DNA of 64,000 bases from JBDSLU01 sp963844435. Lineage in GTDB: Bacteria; Acidobacteriota; Vicinamibacteria; Vicinamibacterales; Vicinamibacteraceae. The position numbers and the translations under genes are program-made. The notes under the pieces were generated by a model that saw only the letters and a list, made by a program, of their open reading frames with translations, ran no database searches and was not told the origin of the DNA. Positions 47,811 through 55,787 of the stretch are shown piece by piece. The stretch is from the NCBI GenBank assembly GCA_963844435.1, contig CAWJOG010000021.1:124001-188000 (forward strand). The letters are read 5' to 3'. Position 1 is the stretch's first letter, and every line of letters begins with the position of its first letter.

Positions 47811-50498
47811 ATGCATGCCCTCCTTCGCGTTTCCCTGACGGCGGCCGTCGTCGCCGGGCTGGCCCTGGTGCCGGCTCCGGTCTCGACCCAGGCGCCGCCG
47901 GTCAACCAGGCCGCCAACGCTCGCTACCAAGACCTGTCGCTCGACTTCGAGGCGCGTGCAAAAGACCTCGTCGGTCGCCTGACCCTCGACGAGAAGATCG
48001 CCCAGTTGATGAACGACGCGCCCGCCATCCCGCGCCTGGGCGTGCCGGCCTACAACTGGTGGAACGAGGCGCTGCACGGCGTCGCCCGCGCCGGCACCGC
48101 GACCGTCTTTCCGCAGGCGATCGGCATGGCGGCGTCGTTCGACACCGCGCTGATGACCCGCGTCGCCACCGCGATCGGCGACGAAGGGCGCGCCAAGCAC
48201 CATGAGTTCGTGCGGCGCGGCGAGCGCGGCATCTACCGCGGCCTGACCTTCTGGTCGCCGAACATCAACATCTTCCGCGACCCGCGCTGGGGCCGCGGCC
48301 AGGAAACCTACGGCGAGGATCCGTTCCTGACGGCGCGGTTGGGCGTCGCCTTCGTCAAGGCGCTGCAGGGCGACGATCCGAAGTACTGGAAGACGGTGGC
48401 GACGGCGAAGCACTACGTGGTCCACAGCGGGCCCGAGGCGGATCGCCACACCTTCGACGTCAGCCCGAGCGAACGCGATCTCTACGAGACCTACCTGCCC
48501 GCGTTCCAGGCGCTCGTGCAGGACGCGAAGGTCGCGTCGGTGATGGGCGCCTACAACCGGGTGAACGGCGAGTCGGCGTCGGCCAGCCCGCGGTTCCTGG
48601 GCCAGATCCTGCGCAAGGACTGGGGCTTCGACGGCTACGTCGTGTCCGACTGCGGGTCCATCGACGACATCTTCGTGGGCCACAAGATCGTGAAGACGGC
48701 CGAGGAGGCGGCGGCGCTGGCGGTCAAGGAGGGCTGCGACCTCGAGTGCGGCACGATCTATCGATCGCTCAAGACTGCCGTCGAGAAGAAGCTCATCACC
48801 GAACAGGAGATCGACGTCGCCGTGACCCGGCTGTTCTTCGCGCGCTTCAAGCTCGGGATGTTCGATCCACCGGAGCGGGTGAAGTTCGCGCAGACGCCCT
48901 TCAGCGTCAACGAGGCGCCGGCGCACGATCAGCTGGCCCGCGAGATGGCGCAGGCGTCCGTGGTCCTGCTCAAGAACACCGGCGTGTTGCCGCTCGCCGC
49001 GAACACGAAGACCATCGCCGTGATCGGACCGAACGCCGACGAGGTGATGACGCTGGTGGGGAACTACTACGGCACGCCGTCGAAGCCGGTGACGGTGGTG
49101 CAGGGTGTCCGCAACGCCGTGCCGTCGGCGACGGTGCTCTACGCCCGCGGCGTCGACCTCGTCGAAGGCCGCCAGGATCCGCGGGCGGTGCCGCCGATTC
49201 CGTCGCAGTTCCTGCGGCCGGCCGCGGGCTCGACCGAGCAGGGCCTCAAGGGCGAGTACTTCAAGGGCAAGGAGCTGCAGGGCCAGCCGGTGGTGACGCG
49301 CATCGATCGCGCCATCAACTTCCGCTGGGATCGGTTGAACCCGACCACCGAGCTCGTCCTGCAGGGGCAGATGACGCGCGAGCAGGCGCTCGGCAACGAC
49401 GAGTTCTCGGTCCGATGGACCGGGCAGCTGGTGGCGCCGGTGACCGGCAAGTACGAGCTGACGGTGACGGGCGACGACGGCTTCCGTCTCGACGTCGCCG
49501 GCCAGCGCGTCCTCGACGAGTGGACGCCGACGCCGCGCGCCCGCGCCCGCACCGCGATGCTCGACTTCGAGGCCGGCAAGGCCTACGACGTGAAGCTGGA
49601 GTACTTCGAGAACATTCGCGACGCCGAGGTCCGTCTGAACTGGCGGCAGCCGGGCGCCAAGGATCCGTACGAGGAGGCGCTCGAAGCGGCGCGCGCCGCC
49701 GACGTCGTGATCTTCGCCGGCGGCCTGAACGGCGAAGTCGAAGGCGAGGAGATGCCGGTGATCTATCCCGGCTTCGCCGGCGGCGACCGCACCGAGATCG
49801 CGCTGCCGAAGACGCAGCAGAAGCTGCTCGAGGATCTGCACAAGACGGGCAAGCCGGTGGTGCTCGTGCTGATGACCGGATCCGCGCTGGCGGTCGAATG
49901 GGCGAAGGCGAACCTGCCGGCGGTGCTCGTCGCCTGGTATCCGGGCCAGCAGGGCGGCAACGCGATCGCCGACGTGCTGTTCGGCAAGGTGAACCCGTCC
50001 GGCCGCCTGCCGGTCACGTTCTACAAGTCGGTCGGCGACCTGCCGCCGTTCGCCGACTATTCGATGAAGAACCGGACCTACAAATACTTCACCGGCGAGC
50101 CGCTCTACGCGTTCGGCCACGGCCTGTCGTATACACGGTTCGATTACACGGGGATGCGGATCGCGCCGGCGAGTGGTGCAGCCGCGGCGGCCGACGCCTT
50201 CGACGTGTCGTTCGACGTCCAGAACACCGGCACGCGGGCGGGGCACGAGGTGCCGCAGCTCTACGCGCGCGCCCTCGACGCCGGGCGTCCCATGCCGCTG
50301 CGTGAGCTGCGCGGCTTCACGCGCATCCACCTGGCGCCGGGCGCGCGGCAGCGCGTGTCCTTCCGCGTCACGAAGCAGGACCTGGCGTACTACGACGAGG
50401 CGGCGAAGCGCTTCGTCACCGCGCCGGGCGAGTACGAGATGGCGGCCGGCCGCTCGAGCGCCGACCTCCCCGTCACCGCCCGTGTGCGGGTCCCCTGA
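47811..50498 (+). CDS. Glycoside hydrolase family 3 with PA14 domain (beta-glucosidase/xylosidase type)
   Basis: Intact exported GH3 enzyme of 895 residues. Signal peptide MHALLRVSLTAAVVAGLALV ends near PVSTQA. The N-terminal barrel contains RLTLDEKIAQLMNDAPAIPR, INIFRDPRWGRGQETYGEDP and KHYVVHSGPE; the nucleophile Asp is in DGYVVSDCGSIDDIF. A PA14 module (about residues 480-620, GLKGEYFKGKELQGQPVVTR and GKYELTVTGDDGFRLDVAG) is inserted in the C-terminal domain, and a fibronectin III-like end (GTRAGHEVPQLYARALDAGR) follows. The PA14 insert is typical of GH3 enzymes acting on plant oligosaccharides. The start ATG 47811 is chosen for the signal peptide and promoter. Confidence 0.95.
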   Translation: MHALLRVSLTAAVVAGLALVPAPVSTQAPPVNQAANARYQDLSLDFEARAKDLVGRLTLDEKIAQLMNDAPAIPRLGVPAYNWWNEALHGVARAGTATVFPQAIGMAASFDTALMTRVATAIGDEGRAKHHEFVRRGERGIYRGLTFWSPNINIFRDPRWGRGQETYGEDPFLTARLGVAFVKALQGDDPKYWKTVATAKHYVVHSGPEADRHTFDVSPSERDLYETYLPAFQALVQDAKVASVMGAYNRVNGESASASPRFLGQILRKDWGFDGYVVSDCGSIDDIFVGHKIVKTAEEAAALAVKEGCDLECGTIYRSLKTAVEKKLITEQEIDVAVTRLFFARFKLGMFDPPERVKFAQTPFSVNEAPAHDQLAREMAQASVVLLKNTGVLPLAANTKTIAVIGPNADEVMTLVGNYYGTPSKPVTVVQGVRNAVPSATVLYARGVDLVEGRQDPRAVPPIPSQFLRPAAGSTEQGLKGEYFKGKELQGQPVVTRIDRAINFRWDRLNPTTELVLQGQMTREQALGNDEFSVRWTGQLVAPVTGKYELTVTGDDGFRLDVAGQRVLDEWTPTPRARARTAMLDFEAGKAYDVKLEYFENIRDAEVRLNWRQPGAKDPYEEALEAARAADVVIFAGGLNGEVEGEEMPVIYPGFAGGDRTEIALPKTQQKLLEDLHKTGKPVVLVLMTGSALAVEWAKANLPAVLVAWYPGQQGGNAIADVLFGKVNPSGRLPVTFYKSVGDLPPFADYSMKNRTYKYFTGEPLYAFGHGLSYTRFDYTGMRIAPASGAAAAADAFDVSFDVQNTGTRAGHEVPQLYARALDAGRPMPLRELRGFTRIHLAPGARQRVSFRVTKQDLAYYDEAAKRFVTAPGEYEMAAGRSSADLPVTARVRVP

Positions 50499-50571
50499 GC
50501 TCCCGATGCTCCTCCCGGTGTTTCTCCCGATGGTCCCTCCGAGGGCCTATCAAAACAGTGCAGGATTTGCG

Positions 50572-51796
50572 ATGTCACGACTGATTGCGATTCTCCTGCT
50601 GGCGGCGACGCCGGCGCTGGCTCAGCAACCCGCGACGCCCGCTCCGACGCCAGGCGCAGGCGCCCGCGGCCAGGCCGCCGCAGGGACCACAGCGGCCGCA
50701 GGTGCAGTCGCCGGTCGTCGACGGCGACAAGGCGACCTTCGCGATCTACGCGCCGAAGGCGGCCGACGTGAAGCTGTCGAGCGGCGAGATCGATCGTCTC
50801 GTCCCCGGCCCGAACAAGGCGTTCACGAAGGGCGAGAACGGCGTCTGGACGCTGACCGTAGCGCCGCTCCTGCCGGGGATCTACGAGTACGCGATCGTCG
50901 TGGACGACGTGTCGATGGCCGACCCGTCGAGCCCGAACGTGGTCGGCAACGTCCGCGGCGCGCGCGGCACGGTGGAAGTGCCGGGCCCGGCCGGCAAGCC
51001 GCGTCACGACGAGTGGCGGCCGATCGCCCATGGCACCCTGATCCAGCACTGGTACGACTCGAAGGTGACGCAGACGCGGCGCCGCATCCACGTCTACACG
51101 CCGGCCGGCTACGGCACGTCGACGAAGAAGTACCCGGTCCTGTACCTGCTGCACGGCGCCGGCGACAACGACGCGCACTGGTCGCAGCTGGGACGGGCCA
51201 ACGTGATCGCCGACAACCTGCTCGCCGACGGCAAGATCGTGCCGATGCTCATCGTCATGACCGACGGCCATCCCTATCGGCCGCAGCAGGGCGAGCAGGG
51301 CGGGCGTGAAAAGGCGATCAAGATGTTCGAGGACGATCTCCTTCTGGAGGTCCAGCCCTTGGTCGAGAAGACCTATCGCGTCGACACGACGCGCGCCCGC
51401 CGCGCCCTCGCCGGCTTGTCAATGGGCGGCGCCCAGACGCTGAACGTCGGCCTCGGCCACCCGGATCGCTACGCCTACCTCGGGGCGTTCAGCCCCGCGA
51501 CGATGGGGGCCGATGCGCGCGTTCAGGCGCTCGCCAGGAACGCCGCCGCGTTCAACAAGGACTCGCGCCTGTTCTGGATCCGCATCGGCAAGGACGATTT
51601 CCTGCTGCAGCAGAACCGGACGCTCATCGAGTCGCTCAAGAAGGCCGGCATCGAGCACGTCTACGAGGAGACCGATGGCGCCCACATGTGGGGCTTCTGG
51701 CGCCAGGCGCTCGCCGACTTCCTGCCGAAGCTGTTCAAGCCGGCCGGTGCCGCGCCGGCAACGGCTCCGCCGCCATCGGATCAGGCGCAGCGCTGA
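50572..51796 (+). CDS. Esterase with CBM48/IsoE-like N-domain (feruloyl esterase type), one frameshift
   Basis: Exported alpha/beta-hydrolase of the esterase D/XynZ type, about 400 residues. The signal peptide starts at ATG 50572 (MSRLIAILLLAATPALAQQ); an extra base near 50660 shifts the frame. Then an early-set CBM48-like domain (DGDKATFAIYAPKAADVKLS, VWTLTVAPLLPGIYEYAIVV) and the catalytic domain (RRIHVYTPAGYGTSTKKYPV, YLLHGAGDNDAHWSQLGRAN). The nucleophile is in ALAGLSMGGAQTLN and the His in YEETDGAHMWGFWRQAL. It follows the GH3 gene by 73 bases and probably removes ester side chains from the same polysaccharide. Confidence 0.9.
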
Positions 51797-51809
51797 CCGG
51801 CGACGAGCG

Positions 51810-52550
51810 TCAGTTCGGCCTCGGCAGCGGCCGGCCGGTATGACGCCTGTTCTCCACCGCCATCGCCGCCATCTCAATCAACTCGCTGGTCTCCGGCTCC
51901 TCGAGTGCCGCCCGCAACGCGGCGGCCACCCGGTCGTCGCCGAGCTGCGCGAGCGCGAAGATCGCCTCTTCTCGCGTCTCCGCGTCCGTGTCCTCCAGCC
52001 GCTCGACGAGCGCGAGCCGCACGTCCTCCGTGTCCTCGCGGTCGAAGCCGCCCAGCCCGGATGTGGCCAATTGGCGCACCGCGGCCTCCGTGTCGCGGGT
52101 GAGCGCGATCAGCGTCGGGACGACGCCCGGGCCGGCCAGGTCGCACAGACTGCGGGCGACGGCGGCGCGGACGTCGGCGGCAGGGTGGCTCGCGACGCGA
52201 CACAACGTCACGGTGTCGTCGGCGCCCAGCGTGCCAAGAGCCCGCGCCGCCGCCGCGACCACCGTCGCCTCGGTGTCCGTCAGCAGCGGCAGGAGCAGGG
52301 GCTCGGACTCGCGAGCGAACGGTAAGCTCGCATCGAGACCGAGCTCCCCGAGCAGGTCGACGCCCAAGCGCCGCATCGGCGGGCTGGGAGACCGGCACCA
52401 CGCCGCGGCGGCCTCGAACACGTCGCGGCTGGCGCGTTCCTGCAGCGCGTAGATCAGGTCCCAGAGTCTCCGATCGTCCGGGTCCGAGGCGAGGGCAGCG
52501 GCGGCGGCGTCTGCCAGCAGCGCGGTGGTGGAGGGCGTGGCGTGATTCAT
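51810..52550 (-). CDS. HEAT-repeat protein
   Basis: 246-residue soluble protein built of HEAT/PBS-type repeats: SPPMRRLGVDLLGELGLDAS, DTEATVVAAAARALGTLGAD, HPAADVRAAVARSLCDLAGP, DTEAAVRQLATSGLGGFDRE and DTDAETREEAIFALAQLGDD with RVAAALRAALEEPET. No signal peptide. ATG 52550 follows AGGGAG; the longer open frame upstream covers the hairpin and precursor gene and is not used. It is the last gene of the minus-strand group that holds the NHLP precursors. Such repeats often act as scaffolds or as lyase-like domains; no catalytic residues are visible. Confidence 0.88.
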   Translation of the reverse strand: MNHATPSTTALLADAAAAALASDPDDRRLWDLIYALQERASRDVFEAAAAWCRSPSPPMRRLGVDLLGELGLDASLPFARESEPLLLPLLTDTEATVVAAAARALGTLGADDTVTLCRVASHPAADVRAAVARSLCDLAGPGVVPTLIALTRDTEAAVRQLATSGLGGFDREDTEDVRLALVERLEDTDAETREEAIFALAQLGDDRVAAALRAALEEPETSELIEMAAMAVENRRHTGRPLPRPN

Positions 52551-52912
52551 TGTCGCGCTCCCTTGAGCAAAGCGCCTGCCGCACGCGCCTGCTCTCGGAT
52601 CGTTCGATGAAACGCGCGATCGCCGCGAATTGCGCGTGGCCCGGGCGCGGAAACTGACACACCCTCCGCGCGTGAACGCGTCAGCGATTGCGATCGAAGG
52701 CGTACAGACGAACGCCCGGCTTCCATCGAAGCCGGGCGCCCGCTCCTCGTCCGGGGCGCGGGGGCGTCGCCGGTCGAAGTGGCGGAGCCTGGGAGGCCCC
52801 GTCGCCAGGTGCAGCCCGCCGAGATGCCAGTCTGGCGCGCCTGGCGCCAGCTGAATTACGTCGAGGCTCGAAGGGCTGCTTGCGGCCATCCTGAAGGGAC
52901 CGGCCGCCAGAA
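52551..52912. other. Non-coding gap between the HEAT gene and NHLP precursor 1
   Basis: About 360 bases with no supported gene. It contains the perfect hairpin at 52713-52738 and little else. The promoter of the HEAT gene could lie here, but no clear boxes were found. Confidence 0.5.
52713..52738 (-). terminator. Perfect hairpin after NHLP precursor 1
   Basis: Eleven-base arms (CGCCCGGCTTC and its complement) close a four-base loop. On the minus strand it is followed by TTCGTCTGT, a weak U-tract. It lies about 175 bases downstream of the precursor stop and would end or attenuate that transcript before the HEAT gene. Confidence 0.5.
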
Positions 52913-53239
52913 TCAGAGGTTGAGCTGCATCACGGTGTTCGAAACCGCGGTGCCACCGAGGACCAGGCAGTTCGCCGTGATGTCCTGCTTGCCACCCGCG
53001 ACGCGCTCCAGGTCGGCGTCCGACAGCTCGCCCTCGGCGGCCGCGTACGGGATGACCACGTGCACGGTGTCCGCCGTGTCGGCAACGGCCTTGACCGTCA
53101 CGCCACCCAGCTGGGTGTTCAGCTGCTTCTCGATCGTGCCCTTCGGGTTGCTCAGGAGGGCCGCCCGGTACTTCGGGTTCTCCGAAGCAAACTTGCCAAC
53201 GAGGTCCTGGATCTGGCCGCGCGTCATCGTGTCCGCCAT
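52913..53239 (-). CDS. NHLP-leader RiPP precursor peptide 1
   Basis: 108-residue precursor of the nitrile-hydratase-leader-peptide (NHLP) type. The leader (residues 1-about 83) resembles the start of a nitrile hydratase alpha subunit: MTRGQIQDLVGKFASENPKY, RAALLSNPKGTIEKQLNTQL, TVHVVIPYAAAEGELSDADL, ending in ERVAGG, a double-glycine cleavage site. The core has 25 residues, beginning KQDITANCLVLGG and ending TAVSNTVMQLNL, with one Cys. Identical core to precursor 2. ATG 53239 follows a purine-rich GGAAGAGAG; the longer frame to 53296 has no ribosome site. No maturase gene is in the window. Product unknown. Confidence 0.85.
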   Translation of the reverse strand: MADTMTRGQIQDLVGKFASENPKYRAALLSNPKGTIEKQLNTQLGGVTVKAVADTADTVHVVIPYAAAEGELSDADLERVAGGKQDITANCLVLGGTAVSNTVMQLNL

Positions 53240-53284
53240 GGTGTGTCTCTCTTCCTGTGTGTGTCGAATCAGTGGTTTTGCTTT

Positions 53285-53303
53285 CCAACCGCCCATCGGT
53301 TGG
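53285..53303. promoter_or_regulatory. Inverted repeat upstream of NHLP precursor 1
   Basis: Perfect seven-base arms CCAACCG and CGGTTGG with a five-base spacer lie 46 bases before the precursor ATG. A candidate operator or leader hairpin. The corresponding position before precursor 2 has no equal repeat. Confidence 0.4.
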
Positions 53304-53470
53304 TCACGGCGTCTCTAAGAGCAACCGCGGTGCCAAGCGCGAAGAGCGCAGAAACACCAATGAAATCAGGATAATTTCGCCGTGGTCCGACCCGGGCCAT
53401 CGGGCGGCTGGGGCGTCAGCTCCAATTGCCGGGACTACAGCTCCAACAGGCGCGCATGCCGAGCGCGTCT

Positions 53471-53872
53471 TCAGATCGCGATGCCCAGGCGGACGCGCTC
53501 GCGGCCGATGAAGGCGTTCGCATCAGCCGCAGAGCGGGTGATGGCGACGTCGTCGGTCTTCGGATCGCCCAAAGCCTGGTACATGCGTAGCAGGCCGAAC
53601 TGCTCGTCGGTGCCCACGACGAATGCGCGGACGGCGTAACGCGGCCAGGGATTCCGTTCCGCAACCCGTCGAATGCCAGCGGTCGTCACACCGTCCACGT
53701 TCTCGACGCCGGTGAAGTCGGCAATCTGCGCCCAATCGCTGTCGAGCACACCGGACTTGAAGAGTGCCGCAATGCGCTCCATGTGATCGAGCAGCTCGGC
53801 ATCGGTCAGCGCGCCCCATCCGTGCGAATAGACGGTCCGTGTCGCGGGCATCAGCTCGAAGTCGGCAGGCAT
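53471..53872 (-). CDS. Hypothetical protein between the two NHLP precursors
   Basis: Intact 133-residue soluble protein. ATG 53872 has a strong ribosome site, AGGAGG. Visible stretches: MPADFELMPATRTVYSHGWG, ALTDAELLDHMERIAALFKS, DWAQIADFTGVENVDGVTTA and RNPWPRYAVRAFVVGTDEQF. The alternating helices and strands suggest a STAS/SpoIIAA-like fold, a guess from pattern only. Its position between two RiPP precursors suggests a role in that system, but no known RiPP enzyme motif is seen. Confidence 0.75.
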   Translation of the reverse strand: MPADFELMPATRTVYSHGWGALTDAELLDHMERIAALFKSGVLDSDWAQIADFTGVENVDGVTTAGIRRVAERNPWPRYAVRAFVVGTDEQFGLLRMYQALGDPKTDDVAITRSAADANAFIGRERVRLGIAI

Positions 53873-53933
53873 GACGCCTCCTGTTGGATGGCTGGGTTTC
53901 GACCAGCCTACCGCGTCGCCTGGCGCGTGGGGC

Positions 53934-53978
53934 GGAAAAGGAAAGCGCCCGGTCCAACATCCGTGGACCGAGCGCTTT
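53934..53978 (-). terminator. Intrinsic terminator after NHLP precursor 2
   Basis: On the minus strand a hairpin with arms AAAGCGCTCGGTCCA and TGGACCGGGCGCTTT (one mismatch) is followed by CCTTTTCC. It lies about 40 bases downstream of the precursor 2 stop and separates it from the hypothetical gene. Confidence 0.6.
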
Positions 53979-53983
53979 GGCCC

Positions 53984-54010
53984 GCGACGGCGCCTGAGGG
54001 ACGCCGTCGC
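53984..54010 (-). other. Second perfect hairpin just after NHLP precursor 2
   Basis: Nine-base arms GCGACGGCG and CGCCGTCGC with a nine-base loop lie six bases past the precursor stop, directly before the terminator hairpin. The tandem pair could protect the 3' end of a small, highly expressed mRNA. Confidence 0.5.
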
Positions 54011-54016
54011 CAATAA

Positions 54017-54343
54017 TCAGAGGTTCAGCTGCATGACGGTGTTCGAAACCGCCGTGCCACCGAGCACGAGGCAGTTCGCCGTGATGTCCTGCTTGCCGCC
54101 CGCGACCCGTTCCAGGTCCGAATCCGACAGCTCGCCCTCGGCGGCCGCGTACGGAATCACCACGTGAACGGTGTCCGCCGTATCGGCGACGGCCTTGACC
54201 GTCACCGCGCCAAGCTGGGTGTTCAGCTGCTTCTCGATCGTGCCCTTCGGGTTGCTCAGGAGAGCGGCCCGGTACTTCGGGTTCTCCGAAGCGAACTTGC
54301 CAACGAGGTCTTGGATCTGGCCGCGCGTCATCGTATCCGCCAT
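54017..54343 (-). CDS. NHLP-leader RiPP precursor peptide 2
   Basis: 108-residue paralogue of precursor 1, same length and architecture. The protein differs at only two leader residues (QLGAVTV for QLGGVTV, and LSDSDLERVAGG for LSDADLERVAGG); the core after the double glycine is identical, from KQDITANCLVLGG to NTVMQLNL. At DNA level 23 codons differ, 21 of them silently. ATG 54343 follows AAAGAGAGAG. It is followed by two hairpins, so it is likely a short abundant transcript. The alcohol dehydrogenase gene ends 84 bases upstream on the same strand. Confidence 0.85.
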   Translation of the reverse strand: MADTMTRGQIQDLVGKFASENPKYRAALLSNPKGTIEKQLNTQLGAVTVKAVADTADTVHVVIPYAAAEGELSDSDLERVAGGKQDITANCLVLGGTAVSNTVMQLNL

Positions 54344-54427
54344 GGTGTGTGTCTCTCTCTTTCGTGAATCGAATCGATCGTTTAGGGGAGGTGTTCCGTC
54401 ATCGCCATGGGGCGCGTCCTCCGGGTT

Positions 54428-55609
54428 CTATAACGCCGCGACCTCCACGGCCGAACAGTCCGGCGTGAGGAATGCCGGCCGGCGCGCCACGACCACCTTG
54501 GCCGGGCCGCGCTCGAGGAACGCGTCCGGTGATTCGTCCCACCGGCTGATGCGGGCCGTCACGCGGGTCGGGTCGAACCGGCCGCTGGCAATCAAATCGA
54601 GAACGGCGGGCAGGTCGGCCCGCGGATTCGAGACGCCGACGTGCAGGCGCGCGCCCTTGAGAAACATGTGCCAGAGCGGCAGCGGCGTCCCGCAGCGGAA
54701 GTAGAAGCCGACGGCCGTGCAGACGCCCCCCGGCGCCAGCCCGCGGATCGCGAACTCGAGTCCGGCCTCGCGGTTGCTGGCGTCGACCGCGATGGGGTAA
54801 CGCGTCGGCAGCGGAGGGAGGCCGCCGCGGAGCCAGCGGGCCCGCGGCCGCAGCGGGATCGGGTTGGCCCCGAGCCGCTCGGCGATCGCGAGATTGGCGG
54901 GATCCCCGTCGACGTAGTCGACCCGGGAGGACCCCAGCGCGACCGCGATGCCGGCGGCGTAGAGCCCGATGCTGCGCGCCGCGCCCCCGACCACCAGGAC
55001 CGGGGCGCCGGGCTCGGCGCGCAGGTGGGGGGCCACCGTTCGCCAGGCGTCCGGAAGATTGTCGCTGGCGCCGGCCAGCGTCAGCGGCGAGACCCCGGCG
55101 GGCACCGGCACGAGCATGCCGTCCGCGAACGGGACCCGCAGGACATCGCTGACCATGCCGCCCCAGCCGCCGGTGCGCCCGCCGAAGCCGTAGGCGGCGA
55201 GCGCCGATGCCTTGCGCTCGCAGTGCGAGGTCAGGCCGCGCCCGCAGGCGCCACAGGCGCCGCAGGAGATCGCCCACGGCACGACGACGCGCTGGCCGAG
55301 GCGCACGCCGCGGACGGCGTCGCCCACGTCGATCACCTCGGCGATGCATTCGTGCCCGTAGGCGAACGGTCCGGCGAACGGCCGATCGCCGAGCTCGCGT
55401 ACTTCCGGATCGATCACGTGCAGCGCCGCGCCCAGCTGCAAGGCGCGCGAGAAGTCGTGGAACAGGAACAGGCAGTCGCCGTCGCAGCGCGAGGCGACGA
55501 TCGGCCGGACCAGCGCCTCGTCGGGCCCGTGCAGATGCGGCGCCGGTACATCGCGCCATTCGAGGCGGCCTTTGCGGAGAAACGTGAGCGCGGCCATCGT
55601 GTTCGGCAT
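54428..55609 (-). CDS. Zinc-dependent alcohol dehydrogenase (MDR family)
   Basis: Intact 393-residue medium-chain dehydrogenase. The catalytic zinc site is in ASRCDGDCLFLF and FAYGHECIAEVIDVGDAV (GHE), and the structural zinc Cys cluster is in WAISCGACGACGRGLTSHC. The Rossmann glycine motif reads VLVVGGAARSIGLYAAGIAV. A long loop (WLRGGLPPLPTRYPIAVDAS) follows. Probably NAD(P)-dependent oxidation of an alcohol or sugar; substrate unknown. First gene of the minus-strand group with the NHLP precursors; whether it belongs to that system is open. Confidence 0.93.
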   Translation of the reverse strand: MPNTMAALTFLRKGRLEWRDVPAPHLHGPDEALVRPIVASRCDGDCLFLFHDFSRALQLGAALHVIDPEVRELGDRPFAGPFAYGHECIAEVIDVGDAVRGVRLGQRVVVPWAISCGACGACGRGLTSHCERKASALAAYGFGGRTGGWGGMVSDVLRVPFADGMLVPVPAGVSPLTLAGASDNLPDAWRTVAPHLRAEPGAPVLVVGGAARSIGLYAAGIAVALGSSRVDYVDGDPANLAIAERLGANPIPLRPRARWLRGGLPPLPTRYPIAVDASNREAGLEFAIRGLAPGGVCTAVGFYFRCGTPLPLWHMFLKGARLHVGVSNPRADLPAVLDLIASGRFDPTRVTARISRWDESPDAFLERGPAKVVVARRPAFLTPDCSAVEVAAL

Positions 55610-55787
55610 GTCGATACGGTGCCCGCGTCCGCCGGCGGCGGGCGTCAGGTCTGCGTCAGCCGTGTCACGGGCGCTTCACGAGTTCGTCCGCGGTTCTTGA
55701 CACGGCGGCCGCGCCGCCCATAATCGGCTGCCACGCCAGGCAACGTGGCGCGCGCGATCCGCGCCAGGAACGAGAGAGGGAGACACG

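Noticed and set aside
47757..50330. Long minus-strand open frame (857 codons) opposite the GH3 gene
   Set aside because: Shadow of the GH3 enzyme; composition biased and no domain.
53471..53872. RiPP maturase between the precursors
   Set aside because: At 133 residues it lacks radical SAM cysteines, ATP-grasp, YcaO or lanthionine synthetase motifs; a role is possible but not shown.
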